A DNA stretch of 64,000 bases from Diphasiastrum complanatum (Eukaryota > Streptophyta > Lycopodiopsida > Lycopodiales > Lycopodiaceae): positions 28,108,340 through 28,172,339 of the forward strand of contig CM055111.1 in assembly GCA_029204225.1 (NCBI GenBank), in the 5' to 3' direction. The first letter of the stretch is position 1. Each line of letters starts with the position of its first letter. The notes below the pieces were generated by a model. It saw nothing but the letters and a program-made list of their open reading frames with translations. It had not been told where the DNA came from and ran no database searches. The position numbers were made by a program, and so were the translations under genes. This document shows positions 50,650 through 63,047 of this stretch, piece by piece.

Positions 50650-51600
50650 TCGCTTTAGTTGACAATAATCATCAATAGGTTTAAGCTCACGTCTAATCCT
50701 TTTTGGAAGACCAACTATGAACCAAGTGATTAGCATCTTTTCAGTTAGTCCTTTTGGCTATCCTTTTCTGAATTGTCCGCCACTGATTGGTCTCAAGCTG
50801 TTCATTCTCTCCACACTGCTTCTCTCTCATCAACTCACTCCCATCAATTCATGAACTCTCTCCCCTTGAAATTTAGTGTCCTTCTCTTTTCTATCTTCTC
50901 TCTCTTTTACTCGCCAATTAGTTTCTTGGTTGTTGCTTTCTACAACTGAATATTTTTTTTAGCTCTCCACGCTCATGTCACATCCAACTAGCTCTGAAGT
51001 AACTAACTAGTTTGTCCTCAGCTCATGGTCTTACACAACAAGATGCCATGGTTGGTTCTATAACCTACAAGTCTAGCTACCTTTTATCTCGGATCAGACA
51101 ACACCAGAAATATTCCTTCGGTTGATTGTGATATTGGTAGAAAATCTACCAACAAGCGAAGAACAGGAAAAACTCAAGACTCTTCTCTGTTCTTCCGAAA
51201 ACTCGGTGGTTACAATGGAATGTGTATGGAGTACAAATAGATGTCCAAGTGCGAATGGACACATCTCTTGGCAACCGATATGTTAGAAACAAGCATGTGG
51301 AAAGTTACAACATTTAAATAAGTTGCAAATAGTCTATGTCATCAAGTATATTATCTTTAGGGTTGGCCTTCTCTTTAAGATATATGTCATTTCATATTTG
51401 TCCTTTTTTTAAAGGTCCTTCCTTTAAATTCATTCGATTTGGTGTTGGTCATTCAATATAATAGTATGGGCTTTGATGCATCATTTAGATATTTCTTCTT
51501 ATTTGAGTACATGTCTTCATCATTTGGATGGGTTGATTGTACTTTTGCACATCATAATTATATCATTTTATAAAAAAATACATGTGATAGGGTATTATAG
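50650..51600. other. No recognised gene
   Basis: Pyrimidine-rich patches (50800-50960) and AT-rich DNA, with no family recognised. Flanks Copia-A on the left and X2 on the right. Confidence 0.35.
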
Positions 51601-52130
51601 GAAAATCTTTGGTGGATTGATATTGGGACAAAGTCACATATCACTTGCAAAAGAGAGTATTTTTCTTCATTCACATCATATTTAAGTTTAAGGAGTCCAT
51701 TAGTTTTTCAAATGGTGTTGAATATGTGATTTATGGAATAGGAACCATTCCTAGTTGGCTTGGATCAAGAAAGAAAACAAAGCTTGAAATGTGTTGTATT
51801 CCCTTCATTTTCTAAAAATGTGTTGAGTGTGAGTCAATTAGTTGACAAAGGATGTAGTGTCAAGTTTGATTGAAATGTTTGCTTTATCATCAAGGGAGGG
51901 AAAGTCATTGCAAAAGGGATTAGAGATGGTAGGCTCTTCAAGCTTAATATTTGTGTGAAAACTAATCACATGTTGGAAGTGAAGGAAGACAAGGGAGAGC
52001 TCACTTCTCAAGAGGAGAGGATGGAGCACTGAAATCTCAATTACATGGATGATGACTCTTATGTTCACATCAAAAATGATGTTTCTTACGTGACTGAAAG
52101 TGTTTCAAGTGGTGGTGAAAGGAGGAGCAC
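51600..52130 (+). pseudogene. Copia protease and pre-integrase remnant in X2
   Basis: A decayed frame reads IDIGTKSHITCKREYFSS (from a DSG-type copia protease, with Ser lost), then FSKNVLSVSQLVDKGCSVKF and GGKVIAKGIRDGRLFKLN (gag-pre-integrase). Several stops. It runs straight into the X ORF, showing that the X element descends from a copia that lost its integrase. Confidence 0.7.
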
Positions 52131-53487
52131 CAAGAAGATGATCTCGAGGAGCCATCTCAAGGTTCAAGTGTGCCAAGGATTGAGGAGGAGAGTCCTTCTT
52201 TTCAAGATATGATTCCAAGAAGAATCTCAAGAGACATGGATGAGCCTATGTGGCTCACATTTAAAGGGAAAGAGGAGCACATTTCAAGTTGTATACATCT
52301 CATGCTTGCTTCTCTTATGTCATTTGATGAATCAATTTGCTTTAGTGAGACTCTTGCATCTCAAAATTGGAGTAAACCCATACTAGTTGAATATGATGTC
52401 TCTCTTAAGAACATAGTTGATGTTCTTATTGGTTTGAAATTGATTTCAGATCAATCAAAAATCAAATGGTTATTTCATCACATGTATGTTCTTGAGCCTT
52501 GCAAGAGCAAGAGTGATTTGTTCACTCATAGTGTGAAAAATTGTCTTTTTCCATGTATTGAGGCAAATTGTAAACTCTTTATTAGAGTAAGTGAATCATC
52601 CTCTAAGTACATTTATCTCCATAATGAAGTATTTAGCCTCATTAGATATGAGGTTAGCATGGCAATCAAGCATGAAGATATGATGCAAATTCATTGTTAT
52701 GTAAAAATTACAGCAAATAAGGATCCTAAAACACTTGAAATGATGAGGGAAACAATAGATTATGATTTCATAAGATTAGCACAAGTTGAACCATCAAAAA
52801 TCTATGCTTGAACCTCACTAAATGGCCCAAATCCTTGAAGAAGGCTTCACACGTGTGAAAGTACGGCCTCCCACAGTCTGAGTACTGTACACCAGACCTA
52901 CATTCAATCCTATAATCATTAGTAATCACAAGTACTCAAACAATTATGAACATAGAGAGCAATTGCACCATTATGAGAGAAAAAACATGAAATTGCTTGA
53001 TTGATTTTGGTGAGATATCATCACCTATATATACATGATCCATCACGGTTTTGGGCAGGTATGAGTAGCCCTAAACCTATCCCTAATGCTAATTTTGGTG
53101 GATCTTTCATCCCTACCAAGTTAGGGTTGGAATCTTGGAGATCCCTCAACAATGCAAAAATTACCAAAAATAGCTCCTATTTTTTCTCCCTTGTATCTAA
53201 GCATAATTTGGACTCATTCCAAAGGTTCTAACACTTAGGTCTACTTGAGAACATCATTATGAATGGAATCATATGCTATTTGGCATGTGTGACAAGCCAC
53301 ATCATGACCATCTAACTATTTACAAGTCATATGACCAAAACTAGTCAAGCTAGAATTGTGAATTTTTAACACTCCTCCTCACTATCTAGCTTGGTTCAAT
53401 CATTGCTTTACCAATCACTCCAAGTGATGATCTGAACTTCATAAAAGGTGTCTTTTGAAGTGGTTTAGTAAGTAGACCAGCTACACA

Positions 53488-53934
53488 TTAATTGCTTGGA
53501 ACATGCTCCAAAGCAATCTCCTTGGCTTGCACCATTTCTCTCACAAAGTGATGGCATATCTCAATGTGCTTAGATCTTGCATGGAAGATTGGGTTAGATG
53601 CAAGGTGTTGGGCTGATATATTGTCATTGTAGATGATTGGTGCCTCCTCTGAATCCATGATCTTTAGTTCCACCAATAATCTCTTGATCCAAAGTACCTC
53701 CTTTGTAGTGGTTGTCAAAGCTTTGTACTCGGCCTCGGTTGAAGATAGAGATATAGTTTCTTGCTTTTTTGAAAGCCATGAAACCACACCTTCTCCTATG
53801 AAAGTTAAATAGGCACTTGTTGATTTCTTATCCCTCTTGTCCCCTGCAAAATTTGAATTACTAAATGCATGAAGGTTAATCACATCTCCTCTATATAGAA
53901 TCCCAAAATCCAATGTACCCGAGATGTATCTTAG
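53488..53934 (-). pseudogene. Copia-B RNase H
   Basis: Starts inside RNase H after the internal deletion (LDFGILYRGDVINLHAFSN), continues SSTEAEYKALTTTTKEVLWI and FHARSKHIEICHHFVREMVQ, and stops at a TAA after EHVPSN (53488-53490), where Copia-A continues ECVADLLTKPL. Confidence 0.85.
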
Positions 53935-54984
53935 AATCCCTTACAAGCTTCAACATTTGCTGTATAGATAGACTTTATAGGTCCATCATAAGATAAGAGA
54001 GAAGAGAAAAACTCCCTTTTACTAGTCATGTGTGAACTAGCACCCGAGTCAATCCACCAAGGATCTTCTCCTTTGAAGCTTGTTGAAGAAAATATGGACA
54101 TCATGAGAGAGTCCTCATGTGGACTCTTCTCCTCCTCCTCTTTGCTCATGTTGGCTTGGCTTTGATCTTGCTTCCTCTTGAAGCATTCCGAGGCATAAGG
54201 CCCCATCTTGCTACAATAGTAGCACTTCACCTTTGTCCTTCTTGACTTTGGTGGTTGATGGAGATGCCTTTGAGGGTCCTTCTTGATCCTCAAGCTTTGT
54301 AGACTTCTTGAATGTTGATCCATTGCCTTTGGACTTGCCTTTGCCTTTGGTGAAGAGAGCTTGGTCATCTCCACCTTGTATGGAAAGCCTATCCATCCTC
54401 TCTTGCATTTGGCTCCTTCTTGATTCATCGGCCATGAGTGTGCCTTGGAGTTCTTCAAGTATGGGTAGCTTACCCATAATTGCATATCCCTGAACCAAAT
54501 TTTCAAATTCAAAGCTTAGTCCATTCAATATGAGTTGAACAAGCTCTTCATCCTTGATAGGGTCACCTATAAAGGCTAGCTCTTTGTTCAATTCCTTTAC
54601 TCTTAGGACAAAAGTATGTGCACTCTCTCCTTTCTTTTGATAGCTTCTATAGATTTGATTCTTCAAAGCTAACATTCTAGTTTGGTTCTTGGATTCATAG
54701 ACCTTTTGCAAAGTCTCCCAAGCATCTTGAGCTGAAGTGCAATCTCCTACCTCTCTTAAGAGCTCATTTGCAACATTCATTTTTATGCAATGTAGTGCAA
54801 CATTGCACCTCTTGATGTATTTGGCTTTTTCTTGAGGATGAATAGGTTCACCCTCCTTACCGTTTACAATTTCCATCAGATCTTGCATGATCATGATAGA
54901 TTCCATTCTAACTTTCCATATGGAATAGTTAGTTTTGTTGAGCCTTTCATTAGTATCCAAAAGATATGCATTTATAGATGCCAT
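53935..54984 (-). pseudogene. Copia-B gag and protease start
   Basis: ATG 54984 opens a copia gag: NYSIWKVRMESIMIMQDLME, ALHCIKMNVANELLREVGDC, AWETLQKVYESK (UBN2-type gag). After about 250 codons, a 5-bp deletion relative to Copia-A (near 54225) shifts the frame into an early stop. The downstream frame holds the knuckle CYYCSKMGPYASEC (His replaced by Pro) and protease DPWWIDSGASSHMTSKREFF, ending at TANVEACKG near 53940. A rare case where the 5' two-thirds of gag is intact. Confidence 0.85.
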
Positions 54985-57799
54985 CTAGTCTCCTAATCAA
55001 GGACTTGACACAAATGAAGGTTACTTCTATTGATTTGATTGAAGGTCTACCTTATCCCACTTCTTAGGGACCTGAAAAGATCAGTATTAGACTTCCTATA
55101 AAGATCTAAGAATGATCTCTAACAAAATCAAATCATAGAATACTAGAAACAATGCACTTGCTTGATTGAAGTAGACAATACTAGTAGAATGGCACCTCTT
55201 TCTATAAAGAACATTAAAGCTTAATATACTTCCAAAATCACTTGTAAAAGATCTAAATGGAACTTAATGAGGATGCAACACAATCTACTATCCAATCACA
55301 AGCAAAAAATGATCAAAATTGATGAAAAATTGATCTAATTTGCTGCATAAGTCAAGCAATGGTTGGACTGAACCTAAATTACTTTAGGAGGTGTCTACTA
55401 CACCTTAGAACAGCCTTGAAGATTCCCCAAAACTCTGATCTTCCCTCTCCTTGAATGCTAGAAAGCCTCCTCTATGAAATCACCTCCAAAACTCGCTTAG
55501 AAATCAATGCTTGGAGCAAGCAAAACTTGTTATCTTGGTAATGTGAATTGAATTCAACTTTGCCTCTGGTTTTAGACACCTAAACACCTGCAAATGAAGT
55601 CACACAACACCAATCTCCAATGTATTTGACTCACTTTGAGTTCTAGAATCAATACTAGGAACCTTGAACCATATCACTTTATTGGTCTTGGACCAAAGTA
55701 TTCAAACACAACTTGGGCAATGGGCCCTAGTAGGAGGGCACCCTCCTAAAGGGTCCATTGAGTTTCAAGTTCCACAAGAATAGTAATCAAAGGGTCATAA
55801 GTTATTGAAGATGTCTAATGACCTTCCATAAGCCTATGAAGGCTCTTGAACTCCTCTAGGCCTCTCTCTTTCTCATTGGATGTGCATGGAACTCCATAGT
55901 GTATTGGAGAGAACTAAATGCCATCTATATAAGAGGAGTAGGGTGTCCATTGGGAGAGAGAGAGATATCTTTTGCTTACCTTGCTTATGCTCTAGTGTGG
56001 CTACTAGTGTGTGGAGTAATTATTGTGTGTAGTATGCTAAGGTTTAGATCTTGCTTATGGTATGGGACATAAGTAGGATCTGGATCTTGAGTAAACTATG
56101 GTTTGTTGTGATATACTTGTGATTTGTTTATGGTTAGCAAGGGGGTCCTAGATAGGTCTGGCTTGGAGCTTGAATCTAGCTATGGTTGGGTGGTAAATAC
56201 TTGAGGCCATCTTGTTATCTTCCTTTGTGTTTAAGAGTAGGGACAAAGGTGGAGGAGAGATCCTTGGAGGCTTGCAGATCCTTACTTGCAAGTGGAGGCA
56301 TCTTGGCTTGGAGGTGGAGAAGCATCTTGGAGCTTGCAGGTTGCTTGGAGGACATTTGGAGGTTCTATCTCTTGGATTTGGAGGACTTTCTCCTTTTTAC
56401 TTGTTAAAGTGGTATCAGAGCTAGACAAAGGATGGCAACCTATCTAAACTTCTTCAAGTTCAATTAAGATCACCAACTAAATTTTTGTTGGGGAAGATTA
56501 TTGCCTTATCTAGTTGTAGGAAGCTTGTAGTTAGACTACCCAATGAATCTAATTTTCTTTGAAAAAGAGTAGTGATCCTTATAGAATTGTTTAGGGGCTG
56601 ATTTTTTATTATGTTAGATGCTAAGATCCAATCTACACAAGATTTAGATCAAAAATTGTGATCAAATAGAATGAAAACCAAGGATTTAGCTCATTTCAGC
56701 CTTTAGGATCTGATACCATGTAAAAATTATAGCAAATAAGGATCCTAAAACACTTGAAATGATGAGGGAAACAATAGATTATGATTTCATAAGATTAGCA
56801 CAAGTTGAACCATCAAAAATCTATGCTTGAACCTCACTAAATGGCCCAAATCCTTGAAGAAGGCTTCACACGTGTGAAAGTACGGCCTCCCACAGTCTGA
56901 GTACTGTACACCAGACCTACATTCAATCCTATAGTCATTAGTAATCACAAGTACTCAAACAATTATGAACATAGAGAGCAATTGCACCATTATGAGAGAA
57001 AAAACATGAAATTGCTTGATTGATTTTGGTGAGATATCATCACCTATATATACATGATCCATCACGGTTTTGGGCAGGTATGAGTAGCCCTAAACCTATC
57101 CCTAATGCTAATTTTGGTGGATCTTTCATCCCTACCAAGTTAGGGTTGGAATCTTGGAGATCCCTCAACAATGCAAAAATTACCAAAAATAGCTCCTATT
57201 TTTTCTCCCTTGTATCCAAGCATAATTTGGACTCATTCCAAAGGTTCTAACACTTAGGCCTACTTGAGAACATCCTTATGAATGGAATCCTATGCTATTT
57301 GGCACGTGTGACAAGCCACATCATGATCATCTAACTATTTACAAGTCATATGACCAAAACTAGTCAAGCTAGAATTGTGAATTTTTAATAGTTATTATAG
57401 CATGCATAGTCTTGCCAATCTTGATGTGTCTAATTATCAAGATCTCGGTAGCATGATGTTGGATATTTGTGATCCTTTTAAGTCAAGGAGAAATCTTGAT
57501 CTCCATATTGATTTTCAGCTATTTTCAAGGAGGATGAGCTTTTGGATCAACCATATGCTTCAAGGATGGAACAAATCAATGGAAAAAGTGCTCAAGTGGT
57601 GGAAAGATTATCAAGATGCTTGGAGATGATTCTCATACAAAGAAGCCTTGTCATGGCTATCGTGATGTTGCTGAAATTTCAGACTTATTAAATGGTTTTC
57701 TCATCAATTTCATGCCAAAGTATCTACTTGAGAAGATATTAGTAGCTATTTAAGTTTTGGAGGAAACTAGCATAATAATCGCTAAATTTTGAGGAGGAG

Positions 57800-58586
57800 T
57801 GTGAAGATTTTACAAAGTCTAGCTTGATTACTTGATACTTTCATTTAAATATGTAAATATCACATGTGTGGATTATTTACCAGGTGTGGAGGTTACTCCT
57901 AATCATTTTAGCTCATTTATGTTGAGTTTGAATAGTCAATAGGCCTCAAACTTGAGATCTAGTGAGATAGTGACATTTGTCACATGATGTTAGGATTGAA
58001 ATGCATCTATTTGGCCCAATCACATTTAGAGGCATAGATCACAAGGCCAATCACTTTAAGAGGTGCATTAAATGTGGACCAATCATGTTTAGTGGTGCAC
58101 ATCATGAGGCCCAATCAAATTGTGAGATGAAAATCATGAGGTCCAATCAAGAGGAGAGGTTCAAATCTAGGGGTCCAATCATGATGTAAAAAAACATTCT
58201 CAACCATTCCTCATGCTAGATCTTGAGCTGCTCCTTTATGGAAGTTCTCTCTTATTGTACATATAAGTTTTTGTGAAGCACTCTATGTGATACACATCGT
58301 TTTTCCTCATATTTTCTCTCCACTTGAGGGCTCACTCACTTTCTCTCTCTACTCAAGAGTAGGCTATTTTTATCTCTATAAAGCATGTACGAAACTTAGT
58401 TTTTTATGTACTTTGAGTGCCAATTGAATGTGGATTCATTATGCATGCAATTGTGCTCTTGCCTTAGAATCAATCTAGGAAGATTGTAGGGTGCAATCTA
58501 TGTGATAGATCTATGTGCAATTACCAATACCTTAGAAGATCAATTGTGGGCTTTGAGCAGGTCTTCACACATGTAAAACCTTCACA
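57800..58586 (+). mobile_element. X2 3' LTR, 787 bp
   Basis: Preceded by a GAGGAGGAG polypurine tract (57791-57799). Starts TGTGAAGATTTT and ends AAAACCTTCACA (inverted ends TGTGAAG/CTTCACA). Contains TCACATGTGTGG near 57862 and CACACATGTA at 58566-58575. A minus-strand partial copy lies at 62530-62661. The sequence beyond 58586 is copia pol in frame. Confidence 0.78.
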
Positions 58587-58980
58587 AAAAAGAGATAAAT
58601 TTTATGGGAAAGTGCTAAAATGCATCTTCATAGATATTGATGATCATGTTAAAGGCTACAAGAGTTTTGGTCATTTGGAAAGGAAAATGCATGTGAGTTA
58701 CGAAGTTATCGTCAATGAATCAATGATGTACAAGGATGAAGATGTTGAAAAGGATGACACATTAGGTACTAAAGATGGTGTTGTAGGAATTTTTTTTGAT
58801 GATGAGTCTTTTATGGATTCTCTTGATGATGGGCATGGTGATGTGCCTTGTGATACCACTCCACCAGTTTATGAGATAGTTTGGAGGAGGGACACACCTT
58901 TCTTATTTAAGAGGATCAAAGTTGGAGGTGATAAAGGCAAGGAGAAATATGTACCTTGGGACATGAAGCAGATCAGCTGA
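58587..58980 (+). pseudogene. Copia integrase-RT linker fragment
   Basis: Reads KRDKFYGKVLKCIFIDIDDHVKGYK and RKMHVSYEVIVNES in one frame, the post-integrase block of copia pol (usually KCIFVGY...KGYKLY...SRDVIFNE). An acidic linker then leads to a stop at 58978-58980. It is the older host into which X2 inserted. Confidence 0.65.
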
Positions 58981-59840
58981 TAGAAAACTTTCAAAATGGT
59001 AAGAGAGATTGATGGAAATTAGTCTTGATATGAATAACTTTTTAGAGTTATCTATCTAAGAAGATATACAAAGTTCGGCAAGAGACCTAAAGCTTATAAT
59101 TATAGTAATTGAGAAGTAGGAATTGACCTCTTCCTATCATATGTGATCTTGATGGTAGAAAATGTTATGATTCCGAGTGCTTAATTCTCATTATGAGTCT
59201 GAAAATTATAATTGAGTATCCTTCTCTTGGTGTTGGGTATTAGTTGTCTATCATGTACTTCTAGTACATTAGTAATTATCAACGCTATATAATATCCAAT
59301 GTAAGCTTTATAGGCTTAAAAGGAGCTATTATCCTTAAGAACAAGGAAGTTCTATCTTTAGGCCCTCCAAAGGAATTAAATAAGAATTATAGACCAATGA
59401 GGGCCCAATGTATACTAAATAAGACTTACTAGGGGCTAACTATCCCTCAAGGTAGTTATGTTTGCTTAAGTTAGAGCATTGTCTATAAGTAGGCAAGAGA
59501 CATCATTCTAAGAATCTTTTGGCTCATTTGCAAGAGAGATAACTTGGAGATCCTTTTCTCTTCCTCCTTTGTGAATGTGAGCCTTGGGATTGCCATTTGT
59601 AGTCTCATGTGCCCTATCCACATGAATTCATGCTCTACTACATGTAATCATTTCCTCATCCTTAATGTAATTCCATGGAGATCTTCTTAATTTTAGCTTT
59701 TTATGGATATGCTATTTTGAATGCTTTGTAGCTTTTCTTGCTATTAGCTTTACTTCCATTCTTATTGATATTAGTTTGTATTTGGCACCCAATACCTTAA
59801 TGTAAATGTCTGTTAACAACCAATTCTTTCAACCATCATT
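58981..59840. other. No recognised gene
   Basis: AT-rich; may hold an undefined LTR (TGTTGGGTATTAG near 59230), but I cannot define both ends. Confidence 0.3.
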
Positions 59841-59864
59841 CCACCATGTCACCATACCTCATTG

Positions 59865-60680
59865 TTATATCTTTATTTGAGATACACAATATATAGTTGA
59901 TTGATCATCATAGTCACCCCCTCGATTTGCATCAACAAAGCCTTGAACTTCAAGTAGATTACTTTGCCTCTTATACACTAGACTATAATTAGAAATGCCT
60001 TTAACGTACCTCAAAATGTGTTTGGCCACCTTCCAAAGCACTTTAGTGGCTGTTTTCATGAATTGACTCACAATGCTAATAAACTAACATATGTTTGGCA
60101 CTAGTCGTAGTGAGGTAAATCGAGCTTCCGACAAGTTGCATATATAAAATGACTTAGAGTTATCAAACTTAGAAATCTTTCTACATGATTCAGTAGGAGT
60201 GTTCATTGACTTAGCTTGAAAACGTATAGAAAATTTTTGACATATATGGCTTGTGTCAACCCTATCTCTTGTAACTTTTGCCACACTTCGACTCCAAGAC
60301 CATAATGCATAAGGTTAGGATCAATCATTTCAAATTTAATTTGAAGATTTATTTTGATTATATCCACTATGCTTTATTTAATTTTTGTACAATCAAGTCA
60401 TCAACACGGAGTTCAACCAAAAAAATCACATCCTCAAAAGATAAAATATAGAAACTAGGATATGAGTCTTGTCATGCCTAGGATTATTAGATTATTATCC
60501 CGTTAGGAGGTCACTAGACCTATCTCGACTTGTAATTTTAATATGATTATGAGGGGTTTGGAGCTCCCATGTATATATGGGCATCATAAACAACATGAAG
60601 CTCTACTCCTTTGCTTGTTCTCTCACAAAATGATAAGCCACTTCAATATGCTTGCTCCTTGCATGAAAAAAAGGATTTCT
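59865..60680 (-). pseudogene. Decayed copia RT/RNase H
   Basis: On the minus strand, 60680-60600 encodes the RNase H end (FHARSKHIEVAYHFVRE-like). After an apparent insertion, 60430-60290 encodes RT sequence (VELRVDDLIVQKL with the YVDD tyrosine lost, then a ligand of the MxxxLGLMHYFLG block), and 60071-59865 reads KVAKHILRYVKGISNYSLVY and FVDANRGGDYDD. Order and stops show rearrangement. Old and non-functional. Confidence 0.6.
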
Positions 60681-60683
60681 TGC

Positions 60684-61039
60684 CCAAGAGAACCGTGTAT
60701 AGGCATGAAATGAGATAGAGAAGAGATAAGATCACTCTATCCATGAGTTACATCCATTTGTAACAGGTCCAAACCCTATTTGGTTATTTGGCTTTCCCTC
60801 CAAAATGCTAACCCTACAATTTTTGGGTCTAGATTCAATGTACCCAACTATTCAAATTTGAATCTCCTAAAACTTGCTTCCAAACTTTCCCACACTTTCA
60901 AAAAGTGTTTATTCAAATGAAATTTAGACTAATGAACTTTGAAAAGTTATTCTCTAAGTCTAAAACAAGTTTTGGCCTCACTGATGCCAAATATGGAAAT
61001 ATTGACAAAATGATCAAACTAGTCACAATCTTTCACATC
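60684..61039 (-). repeat. Copia LTR fragment
   Basis: Homologous to 2467-2822 (shared TTTGGGTCTAGATTCAATG, CACTTTCAAAAAGTG blocks). On the minus strand it starts TGTGAAAGATTGTGACTAG at 61039, directly after a protease reading frame, and is truncated at 60684 by RNase H sequence. Confidence 0.75.
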
Positions 61040-62182
61040 AAGCACTTGACTAACACTAAGAAAATTCTTGGTGATTGATGAAATGAACAAAACATTCCTC
61101 AAATTGACATTCCTATTGGTAGAGAGAGAAATAGGAATTGTTCCAATCCCTTTGATTGCACACTCACCATCATTGGCCGAGTAGATAACCTTCTTTCACG
61201 GTCAAATGCCATCAATAATGAATAATACTCATTATGAAATGTCATATGTGATATAGCTCCACTATCAATCTACCAAGGATCAATAGCTCCATGATTAGCC
61301 AACAAGCATGATAACATATCAAAGACATCATTTGAGATTTGTTCATCAACACCATCTTCATCTAGATGGCTTTGTTTCTCACATTGATCTCTCTTTGTCT
61401 TGAAGCAATCACTAGAAAAATGTCCTTTGACTCCACAATAGAAACATTTTATTAGATCTATATTTCTTCTTGCCAAGAAAAGTAGAAGGCTCACCTTGAT
61501 CTTGCCCTTTTGACCATTTTCTTTTGCCCTTTCCCTTGAGCTTGCCTTTTGAATGGCATAGCGTCCTCCTCTCCAACTTGAGATGTAGAAGATGATCCTC
61601 CTCATGCTTTGGAATCTAAAATCTTCAGCCACCAAGACCTCTTGCAAGTCCTACATACTTGGCAATGTCTTTTGAATAGCAAAACTTTACACCAAGTTAG
61701 CATGATCATCCAACAAGCTATTAAGAACAACTTGAACAAGCTCTACATACTTAATGCTTTCACCAATACATGCTAATTCATCATTCGAAGCTTTAACCTT
61801 AAAAAAAAAAAATCATGAGCACTTTCATCCTTCTTTTGAAAACTTGGAAAATCTACCTCCTTAGGGTTAGAACCCTAGATGTAGACTTGGACTCATAAAC
61901 CTTCTTCAAGGTTTCCCAAACTTCACTAGATGCAGTGCACTTACCAACTTCCTTGAGAAGTTCATTAGTCACATTTATCTTGATCACATTTAGAGCTTTC
62001 TTTGCCCTCTTGGCATACCTCAATTTCTCTTGAGTTGTCAAAGGTCTCTCCTCCACACCTACAACAATATCCATCAACTCATTCATCTCTAGCAAGGACT
62101 CCATCCTCACCTTCCAAATTGAATAGTTGCTTGAGGTAAGCCTATCATTGCTCTTCAACATGAAGCCTCCATTTGTAGACAT
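61040..62182 (-). pseudogene. Copia gag and protease
   Basis: ATG 62182 opens a UBN2-type gag (NYSIWKVRMESLLEMNELMD, ALNVIKINVTNELLKEVGKC, VWETLKKVYESK). A frameshift region near 61800-61855 follows; then comes an intact knuckle CFYCGVKGHFSSDC (near 61440) with the canonical His. The protease motif reads WIDSGA, but the tryptophan before it is a stop (TGG TAG, near 61273). It ends as NVLFISSITKNFLSVSQVLD where it meets the LTR fragment at 61039. Pol has been lost. Confidence 0.82.
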
Positions 62183-62529
62183 GTTGCAATGATTGATATT
62201 ATTCTTTGAACCTGTTCCAATGTACCTAGAACTCTCTTGAAAATCAATAAATCATGACAAGAAGAAATCACAAAGATTTGGAATCAATCTAGTCTCTCTT
62301 TTTCTCTCTTCTAGCAAATCTAGCACATAGAATTGATGATATCTTGACCACACTTGATCTACCACAATATAATGAACTTTTGAACACTCCTAAGATTTAA
62401 ACACACTCTTGAAAAGTCCAGCAACTTCAAAATAAATAGAACCTATCAATTTTAGGGTTTTCACAAAATATTGTATCAAGCAAAGCTATATGCAAAAGCT
62501 AGAATTTTGACACAAATTCTAATAGAATG

Positions 62530-62661
62530 TAACATCCACAATCATGAGTAATTTTTTGTTTCCACATTCCAGTAAGTGATTAAACATGCTCCACACATGT
62601 GAGATTTACATATGTACATGAAAGTATAAACTAATCAAGCTAGATTTTGCAAAATCTTCAC
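62530..62661 (-). repeat. X2-type LTR start fragment
   Basis: Minus strand from 62661 reads TGTGAAGATTTTGCAAAATC, closely matching the start of the X2 LTR (57800), with the same CACATGTGTGGA element. Truncated; no primer-binding site found beside it. Confidence 0.65.
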
Positions 62662-62953
62662 ATTTTCTCGACTTAAACACCATATAATTTTTTTTCAAAA
62701 ACCAAAGAGCTTATGCACACACGGTGTTTTACTCTCACTAAAAAGACTTTACATAGACTTCCTTTTTGGTGGCAACCTCTGCATGACTCAGGTTGCCACT
62801 TATTGGGATCGGGTCCCACCGACTAACAAGCCATTGTGTACAATTGGTTCTCACTAGACCTCAAGTATAGTAAATCTACTTGTACTGTAACAGAGAAGTT
62901 GATAAATTGTGTGAAATATCATAGCAGGGCTATGACAGTTGCTATTTCGCCGG

Positions 62954-62955
<2 letters not shown>

Positions 62956-63045
<90 letters not shown>
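62956..63045. repeat. (GA)45 microsatellite
   Basis: Uninterrupted GA repeat, 90 bp. Confidence 0.96.

Positions 63046-63047
<2 letters not shown>

Larger units (their letters stand above)
52700..57390 (-). mobile_element. Copia-B: complete, deletion-derived copia
   Basis: Full element of 4691 bp. LTRs 52700-53371 and 56719-57390 are both exactly 672 bp, with about nine differences that I count by eye. Target duplication GTTA (52696-52699, 57391-57394). Minus orientation: 5' LTR at 56719-57390, primer-binding site TGGTATCAGATCC (56718-56706), a leader of about 1.7 kb, gag from 54984, a short protease start, a direct jump near 53935 to RNase H, a polypurine tract, and 3' LTR. Integrase and RT are deleted, so it must have moved in trans (or been deleted afterwards). 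The right-hand LTR terminus reads AATA instead of AACA. Palindromes CACACGTGTG at 52848-52857 and 56867-56876. Confidence 0.92.
52105..57629 (+). pseudogene. X2 ORF, split by Copia-B
   Basis: 52105-52699 and 57391-57629 are two halves of one X-family ORF. The left half (VPRIEEESPSFQDMIPRRIS, MWLTFKGKEEHIS, SFDESICFSETLASQNWSK, KWLFHHMY, IEANCKLFIRVSESSSKYIY) matches X1 residues ~100-270. The right half restarts as YYSMHSLANLDVSNYQD and DICDPFKSRRNL, matching X1 ~272-305, then diverges (WINHMLQGWNKSMEKVLKWW) and stops at 57629. The insertion falls within CYY and duplicates GTTA. Apart from that, I see no stop in the region shared with X1, so the ORF was intact when Copia-B landed. Confidence 0.75.
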
